Assembly (NCBI GenBank): GCA_934394515.1
Contig: CAKRRU010000001.1
Location: forward strand, 3,800-67,799
Direction of reading: 5' to 3'
DNA from: an uncultured Acetatifactor sp.
Lineage (GTDB): Bacteria; Bacillota; Clostridia; Lachnospirales; Lachnospiraceae
Length of the DNA: 64,000 bases
Of this stretch, positions 17,691-26,725 are shown piece by piece; the stretch's first letter is position 1, and each line of letters begins with the position of its first letter. Made by a program: the position numbers and the translations under genes. The notes under the pieces are model-generated. The model was not told the DNA's origin. It did not search any database and saw nothing but the letters and a program-made list of their open reading frames with translations.

Positions 17691-18974
17691 TTATCGGCAG
17701 AATTCCCTCGCCACTGCTTTGAAATCACCGGTCTTAGCCAGCAGTTTCTTCGCCCTCTGTGCGGGATTCTCCCTTTTGTCTATTCTGTCCTGCAGACCCG
17801 CCATCAGCTTCTCCTCGCCGTATCCGCGCTTGGCAAGTCCTTCCTTTGCCGCCTCGTACAACTGCTGCAGGAAGCTATAGAGTGCATCCTCATCCGTAAT
17901 TTCCACTCCTTCTGCCGCCTTCTTACGGAGTTCTGCATAATCCTCCGTAATGCCGTTATCGGCCTTGAAGCGCTTAACAAGCTCTGCCGCCTTGTCGAAA
18001 TTCATGGCAATTCCCAGATGGAAGGCTCCCGGCAGCAGACAGTCTGCCAGCGGCTGTGTACAGTCACTGCGCACCTCCAGCACATGATAGCCGTTGAGCA
18101 CCACATGTTTGAAACTCCGGAAGAACTGAAAACGCTCCGGATCATTGCCCTGCTCACCGAAATACTTCTCCAAAGAGATTGGCTTCATGCCCCGGATGCC
18201 GCCGTCCACCGGCTCGATAAAGATCTCTTCCCCGGCAATGGCCGCCGCTATATCCTCCAGTGAAGAAAAGCTCCCGGGATATACACCGATGTCAGGGATA
18301 CCGCATTTCTCCCAGGCTTCATCCCTCATACACCACACTGTGGAATCGGGATCCTCCAGTTTTCCGGAATTGGCAAACAGCAGCGCCCCTACGAAATCCA
18401 GTTCATTAAACAGGTTATAAGTCTTAAGCAGCGCATCCATCGGCACGTCGATATGTGTCTGCACAGATGCCATATTGGCAAAATATTTGTTTAGATCTTT
18501 CTCCTCACTATACTGCGTCAGATAAGCCCGGATCATGGTATAGAACGGATCCTGCGTATATTCACCCTTGTGAGTGTGGAACGGAATCCTGCCGAAGCAG
18601 CCGATCAGGCAGCCCTTCTTTTCATAATACTCCTTTGCAAGGCGGAAAAGGGGAAGAAAATGCTCGTAGATCGTGACAAGACTCTCCTGTTTTGCCATGG
18701 AAAATTCCAGCAGGATATAAGAATAATCGAAGGATACATCATCCCCATCCCGGTCAACTCTCATGTATCTGCCGTCACTTCCGATACCGGATACCTTGAA
18801 GCCGTGCTCATCTACCAGATATTTCAGGAACTCTGAACCGATATCGGCCAGCGGCGTCTCATCATTTTCCGGAAGAATCGGATACTCAAGCTCCGCACCC
18901 ACATATCCGTATTTTCTGTCTGCAAAAGGTGCGATTACTTTCTCAAAAACCATTTTCTGTACATTGTTCTTCAT
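17691..18974 (-). CDS. Glutamate-cysteine ligase-like (GCS2-type) enzyme, 427 aa
   Basis: ATG at 18974 with GAGGA upstream. The N-terminus has a YVGAELEYPIL strand (the Gly-x-Glu-x-Glu of carboxylate-amine ligases, about 25-35) and the C-terminal half has LEVRSDCTQPLADCLLPGAFHLGI, matching the Glu-x-Arg metal and substrate region. Such enzymes join the gamma-carboxyl of glutamate to an amine using ATP; gamma-glutamylcysteine synthesis is the best known case. Sitting between an ABC ATPase and a solute-binding protein in a CIS operon is unexpected. It may make a gamma-glutamyl signal or modify a protein or peptide. The exact substrate is unknown. Confidence 0.65.
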   Translation of the reverse strand: MKNNVQKMVFEKVIAPFADRKYGYVGAELEYPILPENDETPLADIGSEFLKYLVDEHGFKVSGIGSDGRYMRVDRDGDDVSFDYSYILLEFSMAKQESLVTIYEHFLPLFRLAKEYYEKKGCLIGCFGRIPFHTHKGEYTQDPFYTMIRAYLTQYSEEKDLNKYFANMASVQTHIDVPMDALLKTYNLFNELDFVGALLFANSGKLEDPDSTVWCMRDEAWEKCGIPDIGVYPGSFSSLEDIAAAIAGEEIFIEPVDGGIRGMKPISLEKYFGEQGNDPERFQFFRSFKHVVLNGYHVLEVRSDCTQPLADCLLPGAFHLGIAMNFDKAAELVKRFKADNGITEDYAELRKKAAEGVEITDEDALYSFLQQLYEAAKEGLAKRGYGEEKLMAGLQDRIDKRENPAQRAKKLLAKTGDFKAVAREFCR

Positions 18975-19062
18975 AGTTTTTCCTCTTTCCTTTTCTGCAC
19001 ACACTCTCTGTAATATCAATTCTGTGTCGGGTATGCATCGGCACAAAACTCCCCTTTCCAGT

Positions 19063-19707
19063 TCAGGAAAGTTCTATTCTGCGGCAGGCAAGTCCGTCTG
19101 CCGCCTCAAGGTCATGTGTCACCACTATGACCGTTGTTCCCTGTCTGTGAACCAGTTCAAAGAACTTCATGATCTCCCTTGAGGACTCCGGGTCAAGGTT
19201 TCCCGTAGGCTCATCTGCCAGAAGATACCTGGGGTAATTCATTACCGCTCTCGCCAGACAGACCTTCTGCTGCTGCCCACCGGACATCTCATTGGGATAG
19301 CGTTTATACAGTTCTGTGATACCGAATAGAGAGAACAGGGAACAGATCATCTGGTCGGTATCCCGGCTCCTTCCCCCTGCCACCAGCCGCGCCAGCTTCA
19401 CATTTTCATAGGCGCTCCGGTCAGGAATCAGTCGGTGATCCTGAAACACGACTCCAAGCTTCCGGCGATAGACGGGAATCTGTCCCCTCTTAAGTAGCGA
19501 CAGATCCTGTCCGTCCACGAACACCTGTCCCGCCAAAGGCAGGAGTTCGCACAGCAGCAGTCTGACAAAGGTGCTCTTTCCCACGCCGCTCTCTCCTGTC
19601 ACCAGAACGAATTCTCCGTCCTCTATGGTCTCACTGAAATGCGTAAATACCGGTTCCTGTTCAATTCCGTATCCGGCAGATACATCTACAAATCGAATCA
19701 TCATCAC
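19063..19707 (-). CDS. FtsE/LolD-like ABC ATPase without a permease, 214 aa
   Basis: Complete ABC ATPase: Walker A GESGVGKST, Q-loop VVFQDHRLI, signature MSGGQQQKV, Walker B YLLADEPTGNLD and H-loop THD. The YRRKLGVVFQDHRL stretch is typical of FtsE. No FtsX- or MacB-like permease is present in the window. In Gram-positives FtsEX activates peptidoglycan hydrolases, so a dedicated FtsE could borrow the housekeeping FtsX to open the wall for the particle; this is inference. The start is ambiguous among GTG 19707, ATG 19704 and ATG 19701. An 88 bp stretch to the next gene holds only a short 6 bp-stem hairpin. Confidence 0.82.
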   Translation of the reverse strand: MMMIRFVDVSAGYGIEQEPVFTHFSETIEDGEFVLVTGESGVGKSTFVRLLLCELLPLAGQVFVDGQDLSLLKRGQIPVYRRKLGVVFQDHRLIPDRSAYENVKLARLVAGGRSRDTDQMICSLFSLFGITELYKRYPNEMSGGQQQKVCLARAVMNYPRYLLADEPTGNLDPESSREIMKFFELVHRQGTTVIVVTHDLEAADGLACRRIELS

Positions 19708-19713
19708 TCACCA

Positions 19714-20013
19714 TTACTCGATCTGCAGTATGCCGCTGAACCCTGACATCTTGAGCACGCTCAAAACCTCATCGCAGACATGCACGATCACCATACTGCC
19801 GCCCTTTGACATAGCTGTCTTCTGGCCAATCAGCAGGGCTCTCAGTCCTGCGCTGGACACATAGTTCACTCCCCCGAAATCCAGAACCACCTTACTCCCC
19901 TTCTGAAATGCTGTCAGAATTGCCTGCTGTAGCTGCGGGCTTGTGGTGGTATCCACTCTGCCTTCAATTTTGATCTGGATCGTGCTGTCATTTCTTGTCT
20001 CTGTAAGATTCAT
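19714..20013 (-). CDS. STAS-domain anti-anti-sigma-type protein, 99 aa
   Basis: Single STAS domain of RsbV/SpoIIAA size. The phosphoacceptor loop is intact (GVNYVSSAGLRAL; the second Ser is the usual site). It is the expected substrate of the RsbW-like kinase at 12,991 and the SpoIIE phosphatase at 13,429, all in one transcript. It sits directly between baseplate gene tail protein I and the ABC ATPase, 6 bp before the latter, so structural and signalling genes are not separated by a promoter. Confidence 0.88.
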   Translation of the reverse strand: MNLTETRNDSTIQIKIEGRVDTTTSPQLQQAILTAFQKGSKVVLDFGGVNYVSSAGLRALLIGQKTAMSKGGSMVIVHVCDEVLSVLKMSGFSGILQIE

Positions 20014-20028
20014 GTTCCGTCTGCTCCT

Positions 20029-21132
20029 TTACTGTAGTGTCACAATGCCATCCATATATTGTGCATCGGTATCCAACTGTCCCGCATTATCGCAGATCAT
20101 GCGGGCATTCATATCCATATAGGTATGATAATCCATATTGCCGGCTTCCTTCAGATATACGATATGTATCCGGCTGCGGATAGGCCTGTACTGGTTGATC
20201 AGCAGCATCAGCCGGGATTTTAAAGCCTCTGTCACATGCCTGTTGATCAGGATGGTGACATCATAGGGGCTGTCGCCGTACAGCGTCTTAAACTGTTCCT
20301 GCTCCGTCTCCTCCACATAGGCCTTCATGACGTTGCTCTCCAGCACGACCACCGGTTCTCCGAGAACGATCTCCGCGATCCTCTCAATGGCCCATTTACT
20401 GCCTCTCATACAGTTCAGCCGGTACGCTTCCCTGATCAACGTCCGCAGCCACGGCTCATCCTTACATTCATCCCCAAGTTCAATTCCCATCCATCTGCCA
20501 TACATCGGCAACATTTCCCGGGGGCAGGTGTCAAGGTCAAGCAGTCTGTCCACCTGGTCGATATTTTCCTGAAACTCCTGATAGATACTGGAAAATACCG
20601 AAAGATAGCGATGGAAAAAGCTGTTCCTCTCCCGGTAGATTTCCGGGAAAGTATCCATAAAATTGTCACCCTGCTGTTCCACCCGGATGTGGGAGATCGT
20701 ATTGACCCCCTCTCCTATCACTTGGATCATCAGATAGAGATACCTTCCACTCTGTTCATACAGCAGGATGTCTGACGTATTCACACAACGCTTTGCGCCA
20801 ATCTCCTGGAAGAACTGCACCTTCAGGTTGTCAGGCTCTTCCGGATCTGTCAGAAAAGCGCTGATAGCCGTCTCCTTTCCGTTCCGGTAAAAACTGTCCT
20901 GATTCAATGCCCTGACATAGACGAGACAAACGGCATTCTCCGAAAGCTGCATCTCAAAATGCAGCCTTCCCCACGTCATGTCCTCCTTGACAGCATCAAT
21001 TCCCTGAAGGAAAAGATAGTGCTCCTGTTCCGTGGGCACAGCTGTGAGAACATCTTCGTTCTCTAGCGAGAAGCCACTGCACAGTCCTTTTTTGATACGG
21101 TTCTTCTTAATTGAATAAGTAACTGCTGCCAT
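20029..21132 (-). CDS. CIS baseplate, phage tail protein I-like, 367 aa
   Basis: The second half matches the P2 gpI/tail protein I pattern: FPEIYRE, then FHRYLSVFSSIYQEFQENIDQVDRLLDLDTCPREMLPMYGRWMGIEL, followed by LNCMRGSKWAIERIAEIV. This is the signature of the family found in contractile tails after the J proteins. The first 160 residues form an extra beta-rich domain before that core. In its family it links the wedge to fibre or outer baseplate parts. Preceded by the two J-like genes with 14 bp spacing, a conserved tail order. Confidence 0.85.
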   Translation of the reverse strand: MAAVTYSIKKNRIKKGLCSGFSLENEDVLTAVPTEQEHYLFLQGIDAVKEDMTWGRLHFEMQLSENAVCLVYVRALNQDSFYRNGKETAISAFLTDPEEPDNLKVQFFQEIGAKRCVNTSDILLYEQSGRYLYLMIQVIGEGVNTISHIRVEQQGDNFMDTFPEIYRERNSFFHRYLSVFSSIYQEFQENIDQVDRLLDLDTCPREMLPMYGRWMGIELGDECKDEPWLRTLIREAYRLNCMRGSKWAIERIAEIVLGEPVVVLESNVMKAYVEETEQEQFKTLYGDSPYDVTILINRHVTEALKSRLMLLINQYRPIRSRIHIVYLKEAGNMDYHTYMDMNARMICDNAGQLDTDAQYMDGIVTLQ

Positions 21133-21146
21133 ACCGCTTTCCTTCC

Positions 21147-23243
21147 CTATTTCTCATAGTTCCTGATTTCAAGCTGGATATCTCCCGCATAACACAGGCA
21201 ATCTGCGTTCGGATAAATATCGTTGTCCCTGATCTTCGCTGCTCCCGGATATTGGGGATGCAGCGTCAGATCATAGATGTATTCCACGCATTCCAGATTT
21301 TCCACCGCCCGGAACACCTCATCGAACTTCAGCACATCACCGAAATTGCGGTCCGACTCCAGATAATCCAGCTGCTCCCTTATCGTCTGCTCGATCAGTC
21401 CCTGCTCTCTCTCATAATGTCTCTTGACATAGATGACACCCTTCACATTGATGGGCAGATAGACAGGGGGAACGATCTCGACCCTCGTTGTCAGCAGGCG
21501 CTTCTTCTCCAGAAGCTGCTCCAGACTCTTCCGGTAAGTGTCGGAGAGTTTCGGAAAGCGTTCATCCGTTCCAGGCTTTACTGCGATCTGTACCTCATTT
21601 CTCTCCTCCCGGAGCACCGCTCTGACCTTATGGATACATAAGCCCGGTGCACTCTTTACGATCGACTCATAATCCGCCGCTGTCACAGCGGTGTAAGGTT
21701 TATTCATGTCTGCAAGGAAACGCTTCCTCACATCTGTGATGCTCTCCCGGAAGCACCCACCCGTACCGGGCCCCGCATTGACAAACACAATATCCTGCAG
21801 ATTCTTTCCTGTACGGAAATGGCTGCCCTCCCGGATATTTCCTTCCTGTCCTCTGGTGATACTGCAGGAACCCATATAAAGCGATGCACCGATAAACACA
21901 CCGGCATCCTCAATGATGATCCTGCCTTCATTCTCCAGAAGATAATAGGTGAGGGAATCCTCCTCATAGTAGTTCGGTCTTACAAAATCAAAAAGTTCTT
22001 CACCGTTTTCATCTGTCCGCTTTGCGATAATGCAGAAGGATTCCGCCACAATATTTTTCACCGGCAGCTCCATTTCCTGTGCATCATAGCCCTGCACGAT
22101 TCCAAGGTAGAACCTGCGCATCATTTCCTCCGAATAGACCATGATCTTCACGGCATTTTTCAGCTTGTCGGGGGCAAATCCGAACCGCCTTCTGTCAAAG
22201 CTAAAAGTATTTACTCCGTATCTCTCATGCTCCAGCGTATAGAAACGCCCTCTGTCTCCCTCCTCGGAGACCGGCTCGTATCTGCGGTAGAAGGAGCCCT
22301 TTTCCTCCTTACAGAATACCTGCAGATACCCCTCCTCCATCAGTTCACTGTTCAGCGTAATCTTTGAATATTTCTGGAAAGTATAACATACGGATTTTGT
22401 CTCTTTCTGCCATGCCTCGAACAGAAATCCCGCTACTGACAGAAGTTTCGGGCTGACATCATAATCCGCCTTAATGACCCTCGTGCGGATGGCGTAGGCC
22501 GGCTTCGGAAGTTCTTCACAGACTGCCGCCGCTGTATTTGGCATCCGCATCCTCACCTCGCCGCTTACAAGAAAACAGGAGGTATAGTCCACCACATTCA
22601 TGGGTTCATATCCGTTCTCAGTATAGCACTCCCACACGAGATCTGCGAACGTGTTATTCCCCTTCTCCTCATAAGGATTGCGGTTAAAACGGTTTGCGAG
22701 AGTCATGTAAAAAATCATTTCCTCTCCCGGCTCCGGCAGTCTGTCAGCCGTAAAGTAAACGCAGTCCCCCTCACATGGAGTCTCCCCGAAGATCATCGCC
22801 GCTTTGGGAATGTCATCATTGATCAGATAACTGTAATCCTGAAAGCTGCCGTCATGCTGTCCGTATACTCCGGTCAGCAAATAGCCCCCAATGCGCATGC
22901 GCCGGTTCGTCTCAAAGGTAAGATCGCCCAGATAAAACGGCTGGTTCGCCTGAAGCTCCACCGGCTCCTTCACGCCCTCCGCCGACATCAGTATCCTTGC
23001 GCATCTTCCCTTTCTCTCGGTAAAGCCAAGCATTTTCAAGAGCTTCTGCCGGATCTGGGGCGTCACCTGCCGGATGGATTCCTGCTGCAATGCCTCAAAT
23101 GCCGTCAGATTCTCAAGTATTGTCATGCCGGGGTCGGACGGGTTGAAATTCGTCCATTCGGTCGTATAGAGAGGAATCTGCATAATTGCTTCGCTTATGA
23201 GTTCCTGATAAGTTTTATCGTTCAGATTTTTATTGACAAGCAA
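21147..23243 (-). CDS. CIS baseplate J-like protein 1, 698 aa (Afp12-like)
   Basis: TTG start at 23243 after AAGGAGAAGG. The opening, with DKTYQELISEAIMQIPLYTTEWTN and then NPSDPGMTILENLTAFEALQQESI, is the usual N-terminal signature of CIS baseplate J proteins. The C-terminal half contains the J core (TAVTAADYESIVKSAPGL; later INVKGVIYVK and GDVLKFDEVF). Forms part of the baseplate wedge with the neighbouring larger J protein and gp25-like protein. Confidence 0.88.
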   Translation of the reverse strand: MLVNKNLNDKTYQELISEAIMQIPLYTTEWTNFNPSDPGMTILENLTAFEALQQESIRQVTPQIRQKLLKMLGFTERKGRCARILMSAEGVKEPVELQANQPFYLGDLTFETNRRMRIGGYLLTGVYGQHDGSFQDYSYLINDDIPKAAMIFGETPCEGDCVYFTADRLPEPGEEMIFYMTLANRFNRNPYEEKGNNTFADLVWECYTENGYEPMNVVDYTSCFLVSGEVRMRMPNTAAAVCEELPKPAYAIRTRVIKADYDVSPKLLSVAGFLFEAWQKETKSVCYTFQKYSKITLNSELMEEGYLQVFCKEEKGSFYRRYEPVSEEGDRGRFYTLEHERYGVNTFSFDRRRFGFAPDKLKNAVKIMVYSEEMMRRFYLGIVQGYDAQEMELPVKNIVAESFCIIAKRTDENGEELFDFVRPNYYEEDSLTYYLLENEGRIIIEDAGVFIGASLYMGSCSITRGQEGNIREGSHFRTGKNLQDIVFVNAGPGTGGCFRESITDVRKRFLADMNKPYTAVTAADYESIVKSAPGLCIHKVRAVLREERNEVQIAVKPGTDERFPKLSDTYRKSLEQLLEKKRLLTTRVEIVPPVYLPINVKGVIYVKRHYEREQGLIEQTIREQLDYLESDRNFGDVLKFDEVFRAVENLECVEYIYDLTLHPQYPGAAKIRDNDIYPNADCLCYAGDIQLEIRNYEK

Positions 23244-23261
23244 TTTTTCCTTCTCCTTCCC

Positions 23262-26258
23262 TTACTCCGACAGCATGATATGGATTCTGTGCTCTCCGCT
23301 TCTCGTCACCATGAACGGCGTGACCTCAATGTCGTCGATGTCCATCTCGTGCGGTCCGGTGGCATCTGTATAGGTCGCCGTCACCGCAATTCTCCTCACC
23401 GCCGCTTTCGCCTTCATGGAATTCAGCTTCATCCGGATCTGGGATTTCTTCGGAAGCACTCCGATGTCCCAGCCGGATTCCATTCCGTTTTTCACAGCGT
23501 CCAGATACTCCTCAAGGCATTTCTTCATGCGATTCTGCATCTCGAAGCCGTCGTCCATATCCCTGATTTCTGCCCATACATCCACGGAGACAGAGACAAA
23601 TACCGGCTCTGTGAGGCATAATTCCTCGGGTGCGATCATCAGCTCACAATTCTGCTGCAGATGCTTCTTGAGATTTGCCGCAGCATTGTGGAAGGAGTAG
23701 GATCCGGACTTGTAGTCCTTCAACAACAGTACAAACGTTACCTTGCTGTCCGCCCTTTCCCCGTTGCGGTCGATTCCTGTCACACAGCTGATCTTTTCTA
23801 TATTGTCCGAATAGGACAGGATTTCCCGCTCATAGTCCTTCACCGACACGAGCCGCCTTCTGGAGCTTAAAATATTTGCTCCCCTTCTCAGCGCACTGTC
23901 AATGCTTTCGATATTGCTGCCGCCGAAAGCACATTTCGGATTGTAGATCGTATCTATGAACATCAGGTTTTCCAGAGATTCGTTGATGCTTCCCACTTCC
24001 ACATTTCCCTGCTGTCCGTTGCAGCAGCGGATCACCATGCGGAATGCCGCATCGTTTAAAACTCTCGGAATTTCCGAGTGGATTCCGTCACCGAACAGGA
24101 TTCTCTGGTTCAGCCTGTCAAGTATGTACTCTCTCTCCAGCCGCCCGTCTCCGAACTGCTCCGTCTCATTCCATTTTACATAGAAGGAGGAGATGCTGCC
24201 GATCATGTCGCGCTCGATGCGCACCCTGTCCGGCATCTCCCTGTACAGCCGGTTCATGTTCTCCTCGGTGTGTCTGTTTGTCTCGTTCACCCAGAGCTCC
24301 ACATCCAGAATGTTGGGCACACCCAGATCGAACACCATATTGGCGGCAACTTCGTCGATATAGTATTCTTCCTCCTGTCTGGTCTCTATGTTGTAGACCT
24401 CGACTGCGTTCAGCCGGATGTCCAGCACCTTCGGCGGATTGCCGTCTGCCGTCTGTTTCTCCGTCCTGCTGAGTCTGATCCAGTATGCCGTTTTCCCCTC
24501 GACCGTCACCATCGACATATCTGAGGGCGGCATGAACATGACAATTCCCGAGCGGGACATATTCGCCGTATGATCCAGCACCCGCATCTGTCGGAAGCCG
24601 TGGATCGTACTATACTCAAACCGGCACTCCGTGGCGTCATACTGCGCACCATCCTCGAGCTGGAACAGCATACTGACCGGACCGTCCTCCATCGGTTTTC
24701 CAAAGCCCAGATACAGATAGTCCTCCGCATACTCTCCCCTCTGGAAAAGCAGGAAGCGCTTTCCCTCCATCATCTTCACCGAGAGCTCCAGTTCCCTTGT
24801 GCCGGCGATTGCGCGCACTTTCTCCGGCTGCACAAAACGATCCCCGTAGGTGTAGGCAATCGTCATGTTGCTGATCTGCGGATAATGGTGTACACAGGGA
24901 CGCATATAACAGTTATCCGATTTTAAAAGCTGAATACGCAGACATCTTCCCTTGTCCCCACCGACGGACATCTCCTGCCAGTCCGGCGGACATACAAACT
25001 CCAGCGTACACTTCATTGCCTCCGCTGTTCCGAAAAGTGATCTGTATTCCTGATCGCATGACAGCTTCTTCCAGCCGATACCGTTGAAATACTCTATGGC
25101 GATCTCCTCCGCATAGCAGTCTGCAATATTATTCTCCGCCGTTGTTCTGGGTTTACGCTTGATAATTTTCAGTTCTTCCTGCTCTGTCTCTGCCATGAGG
25201 GAAACCCTGTGCTCCGGGTATGTCACCTCAAAGTTAAGCGTCACAAGTGCTCCGGGCTTTCCAAAATAACGGTCATGCCCGATATAGCATTCGCTGAACA
25301 GAGAGAGTGTATCCCCGAAGGGTGCAAAAGTCTCTGTCTCAAAATCCGTAGTTCCGTTGTTCACAAATTCCGGCGCCTGTGCTTCTCCGGCGGATGCCAG
25401 CCGGATGCCCTCGACTTCCATATTTTCCTTCACCGGCTCCCCGGCAATGATTGCCAGCATACCGTAGTCTTTGCCATCAAGCTGCACCGGAACACTTTCT
25501 TCCGGTTCTCTGAAAGCAAGAGTTCTGCCGTCCGCCAAAAGTCCAAGCCCCTCCACCTTCTTAAGCCCCTGCTCCGTGACATACTGAAGGGTGAAATCCC
25601 CTGCCAGAAGTTTCTTTACAATCTCCTCGTTTCCCTCTATTCTTACGAAGATCGTGTTTCCTGCTGCATCGAATACCGTGGGGTGGTAGAGCATTACTGC
25701 GTTCTGCTCCATTCCCTTAGCCTGATCTCCAAACAGGTAAAACGGTGTCAGCTTTTCCGGCTGATCCGGCTCCTCCTGTTCCCCGGCAGGCTCCTTTTCC
25801 GGCAGAATCTTTGGGCATCGGAAGCTGCCCAATAACGGCAGGATCTTTCCTGTCTCCTTCTCCGTCATAAAACAGGACTGCAGTCGGGAATTCGTCACAT
25901 ACAGATTGTGTGCCGTTTCAAAGATCTGGGGCTCCTCACCCTCCGCCAGCAGCTTTGTTCCCTTTGCAACACCCGTGCCCGGAATGGTATCCTGGATCAG
26001 TTCCATAAGTACCACGGCACAGGACGGCTTCGCCGGCAAAAGGGACAGATCAAGCATATTGACAAATTCTGTATGACAGATGTCCAACACCTGATTAAAC
26101 CGGTCAATATTGTCCTTCATCTGACCTGCAAACAGAATAGCAATCGTGGAACCGATATCGGGATTCTCCCTGCTAAAATTCCATTCCGGCACATAGGAGG
26201 CAGCAAGTTCCGCTATTTTGTTTTCAATATCCGTCGCTGTTCTCTTATCAATCTTCAT
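23262..26258 (-). CDS. CIS baseplate J-like protein 2, 998 aa (Afp11-like)
   Basis: ATG at 26258 with GGGGAG 4-5 bp upstream is preferred over an in-frame GTG at 26276. The N-terminus (ELAASYVPEWNFSRENPDIGSTIAILFAGQMKDNIDRFNQ) is the diagnostic start of the large eCIS J protein. The core near 795-860 includes GGSNIESIDSALRRGANILSSRRRLVSVKDYEREIL. The family forms the outer wedge and triggers sheath contraction. It overlaps the gp25-like gene by 11 bp. Length is in the normal range for Afp11/Pvc11-type proteins. Confidence 0.9.
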   Translation of the reverse strand: MKIDKRTATDIENKIAELAASYVPEWNFSRENPDIGSTIAILFAGQMKDNIDRFNQVLDICHTEFVNMLDLSLLPAKPSCAVVLMELIQDTIPGTGVAKGTKLLAEGEEPQIFETAHNLYVTNSRLQSCFMTEKETGKILPLLGSFRCPKILPEKEPAGEQEEPDQPEKLTPFYLFGDQAKGMEQNAVMLYHPTVFDAAGNTIFVRIEGNEEIVKKLLAGDFTLQYVTEQGLKKVEGLGLLADGRTLAFREPEESVPVQLDGKDYGMLAIIAGEPVKENMEVEGIRLASAGEAQAPEFVNNGTTDFETETFAPFGDTLSLFSECYIGHDRYFGKPGALVTLNFEVTYPEHRVSLMAETEQEELKIIKRKPRTTAENNIADCYAEEIAIEYFNGIGWKKLSCDQEYRSLFGTAEAMKCTLEFVCPPDWQEMSVGGDKGRCLRIQLLKSDNCYMRPCVHHYPQISNMTIAYTYGDRFVQPEKVRAIAGTRELELSVKMMEGKRFLLFQRGEYAEDYLYLGFGKPMEDGPVSMLFQLEDGAQYDATECRFEYSTIHGFRQMRVLDHTANMSRSGIVMFMPPSDMSMVTVEGKTAYWIRLSRTEKQTADGNPPKVLDIRLNAVEVYNIETRQEEEYYIDEVAANMVFDLGVPNILDVELWVNETNRHTEENMNRLYREMPDRVRIERDMIGSISSFYVKWNETEQFGDGRLEREYILDRLNQRILFGDGIHSEIPRVLNDAAFRMVIRCCNGQQGNVEVGSINESLENLMFIDTIYNPKCAFGGSNIESIDSALRRGANILSSRRRLVSVKDYEREILSYSDNIEKISCVTGIDRNGERADSKVTFVLLLKDYKSGSYSFHNAAANLKKHLQQNCELMIAPEELCLTEPVFVSVSVDVWAEIRDMDDGFEMQNRMKKCLEEYLDAVKNGMESGWDIGVLPKKSQIRMKLNSMKAKAAVRRIAVTATYTDATGPHEMDIDDIEVTPFMVTRSGEHRIHIMLSE

Positions 26259-26709
26259 ATTGCTCCCCTGTATCACCCTGTTCCGGTGCGAATTCCTCCT
26301 GCGCAGTCTCCTCTTCCCCTGTGTTCAGATAGAAGGGAAAGACGAAATTATCTCTCGTATTGCTGCCTATCACATAATAATCCACCTTGATCACAAGGCA
26401 TCCGTCCTTGATATCCGGATCTGCCGACACCTCCACGTCACTGATGCGGGGCTCCTGCCGCTGTATCTCCCGGCGGATGTTTCCGCACATGATATTGATA
26501 TTTGTCAGGTTGACATCCATAAATGTATATGCCATCAGTTCGCTGCCGAATTCCGGCCGCAGGAACCGCTCCGACTTCTGTGTCATCAATATCAGGTAAA
26601 CCGACTCCCTGACACTCTCCAGATCCGAGACCGTCACAAATCTTCCTGTAGCAGAATTGATCTGCGGCGGGAATTTCATTCCTTTGCCTAAAAAGTCATT
26701 GTTCTCCAT
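26248..26709 (-). CDS. gp25-like baseplate wedge protein, 153 aa (Afp9-like)
   Basis: ATG at 26709 with a G-rich GGGGGGAA site; a longer in-frame start upstream would run into the spike gene. The fold of T4 gp25/IraD-like wedge proteins is recognisable: GKGMKFPPQINSATGRFVTVSDLESVRESVYLILMTQKSERFLRPEFGSEL, with the ERFLRPEFG motif conserved for joining sheath to wedge. The C-terminal tail (about 125-153) is acidic. Placed between spike and J genes as in other CIS loci. Confidence 0.92.
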   Translation of the reverse strand: MENNDFLGKGMKFPPQINSATGRFVTVSDLESVRESVYLILMTQKSERFLRPEFGSELMAYTFMDVNLTNINIMCGNIRREIQRQEPRISDVEVSADPDIKDGCLVIKVDYYVIGSNTRDNFVFPFYLNTGEEETAQEEFAPEQGDTGEQYED

Positions 26710-26725
26710 CGCTGTTCCCCCCTGC

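Noticed and set aside
18975-19062. Short hairpin in the gap between the ABC ATPase and the ligase-like gene as a terminator
   Set aside because: The stem is only 6 bp and is not directly followed by a T-run; too weak to divide the operon.
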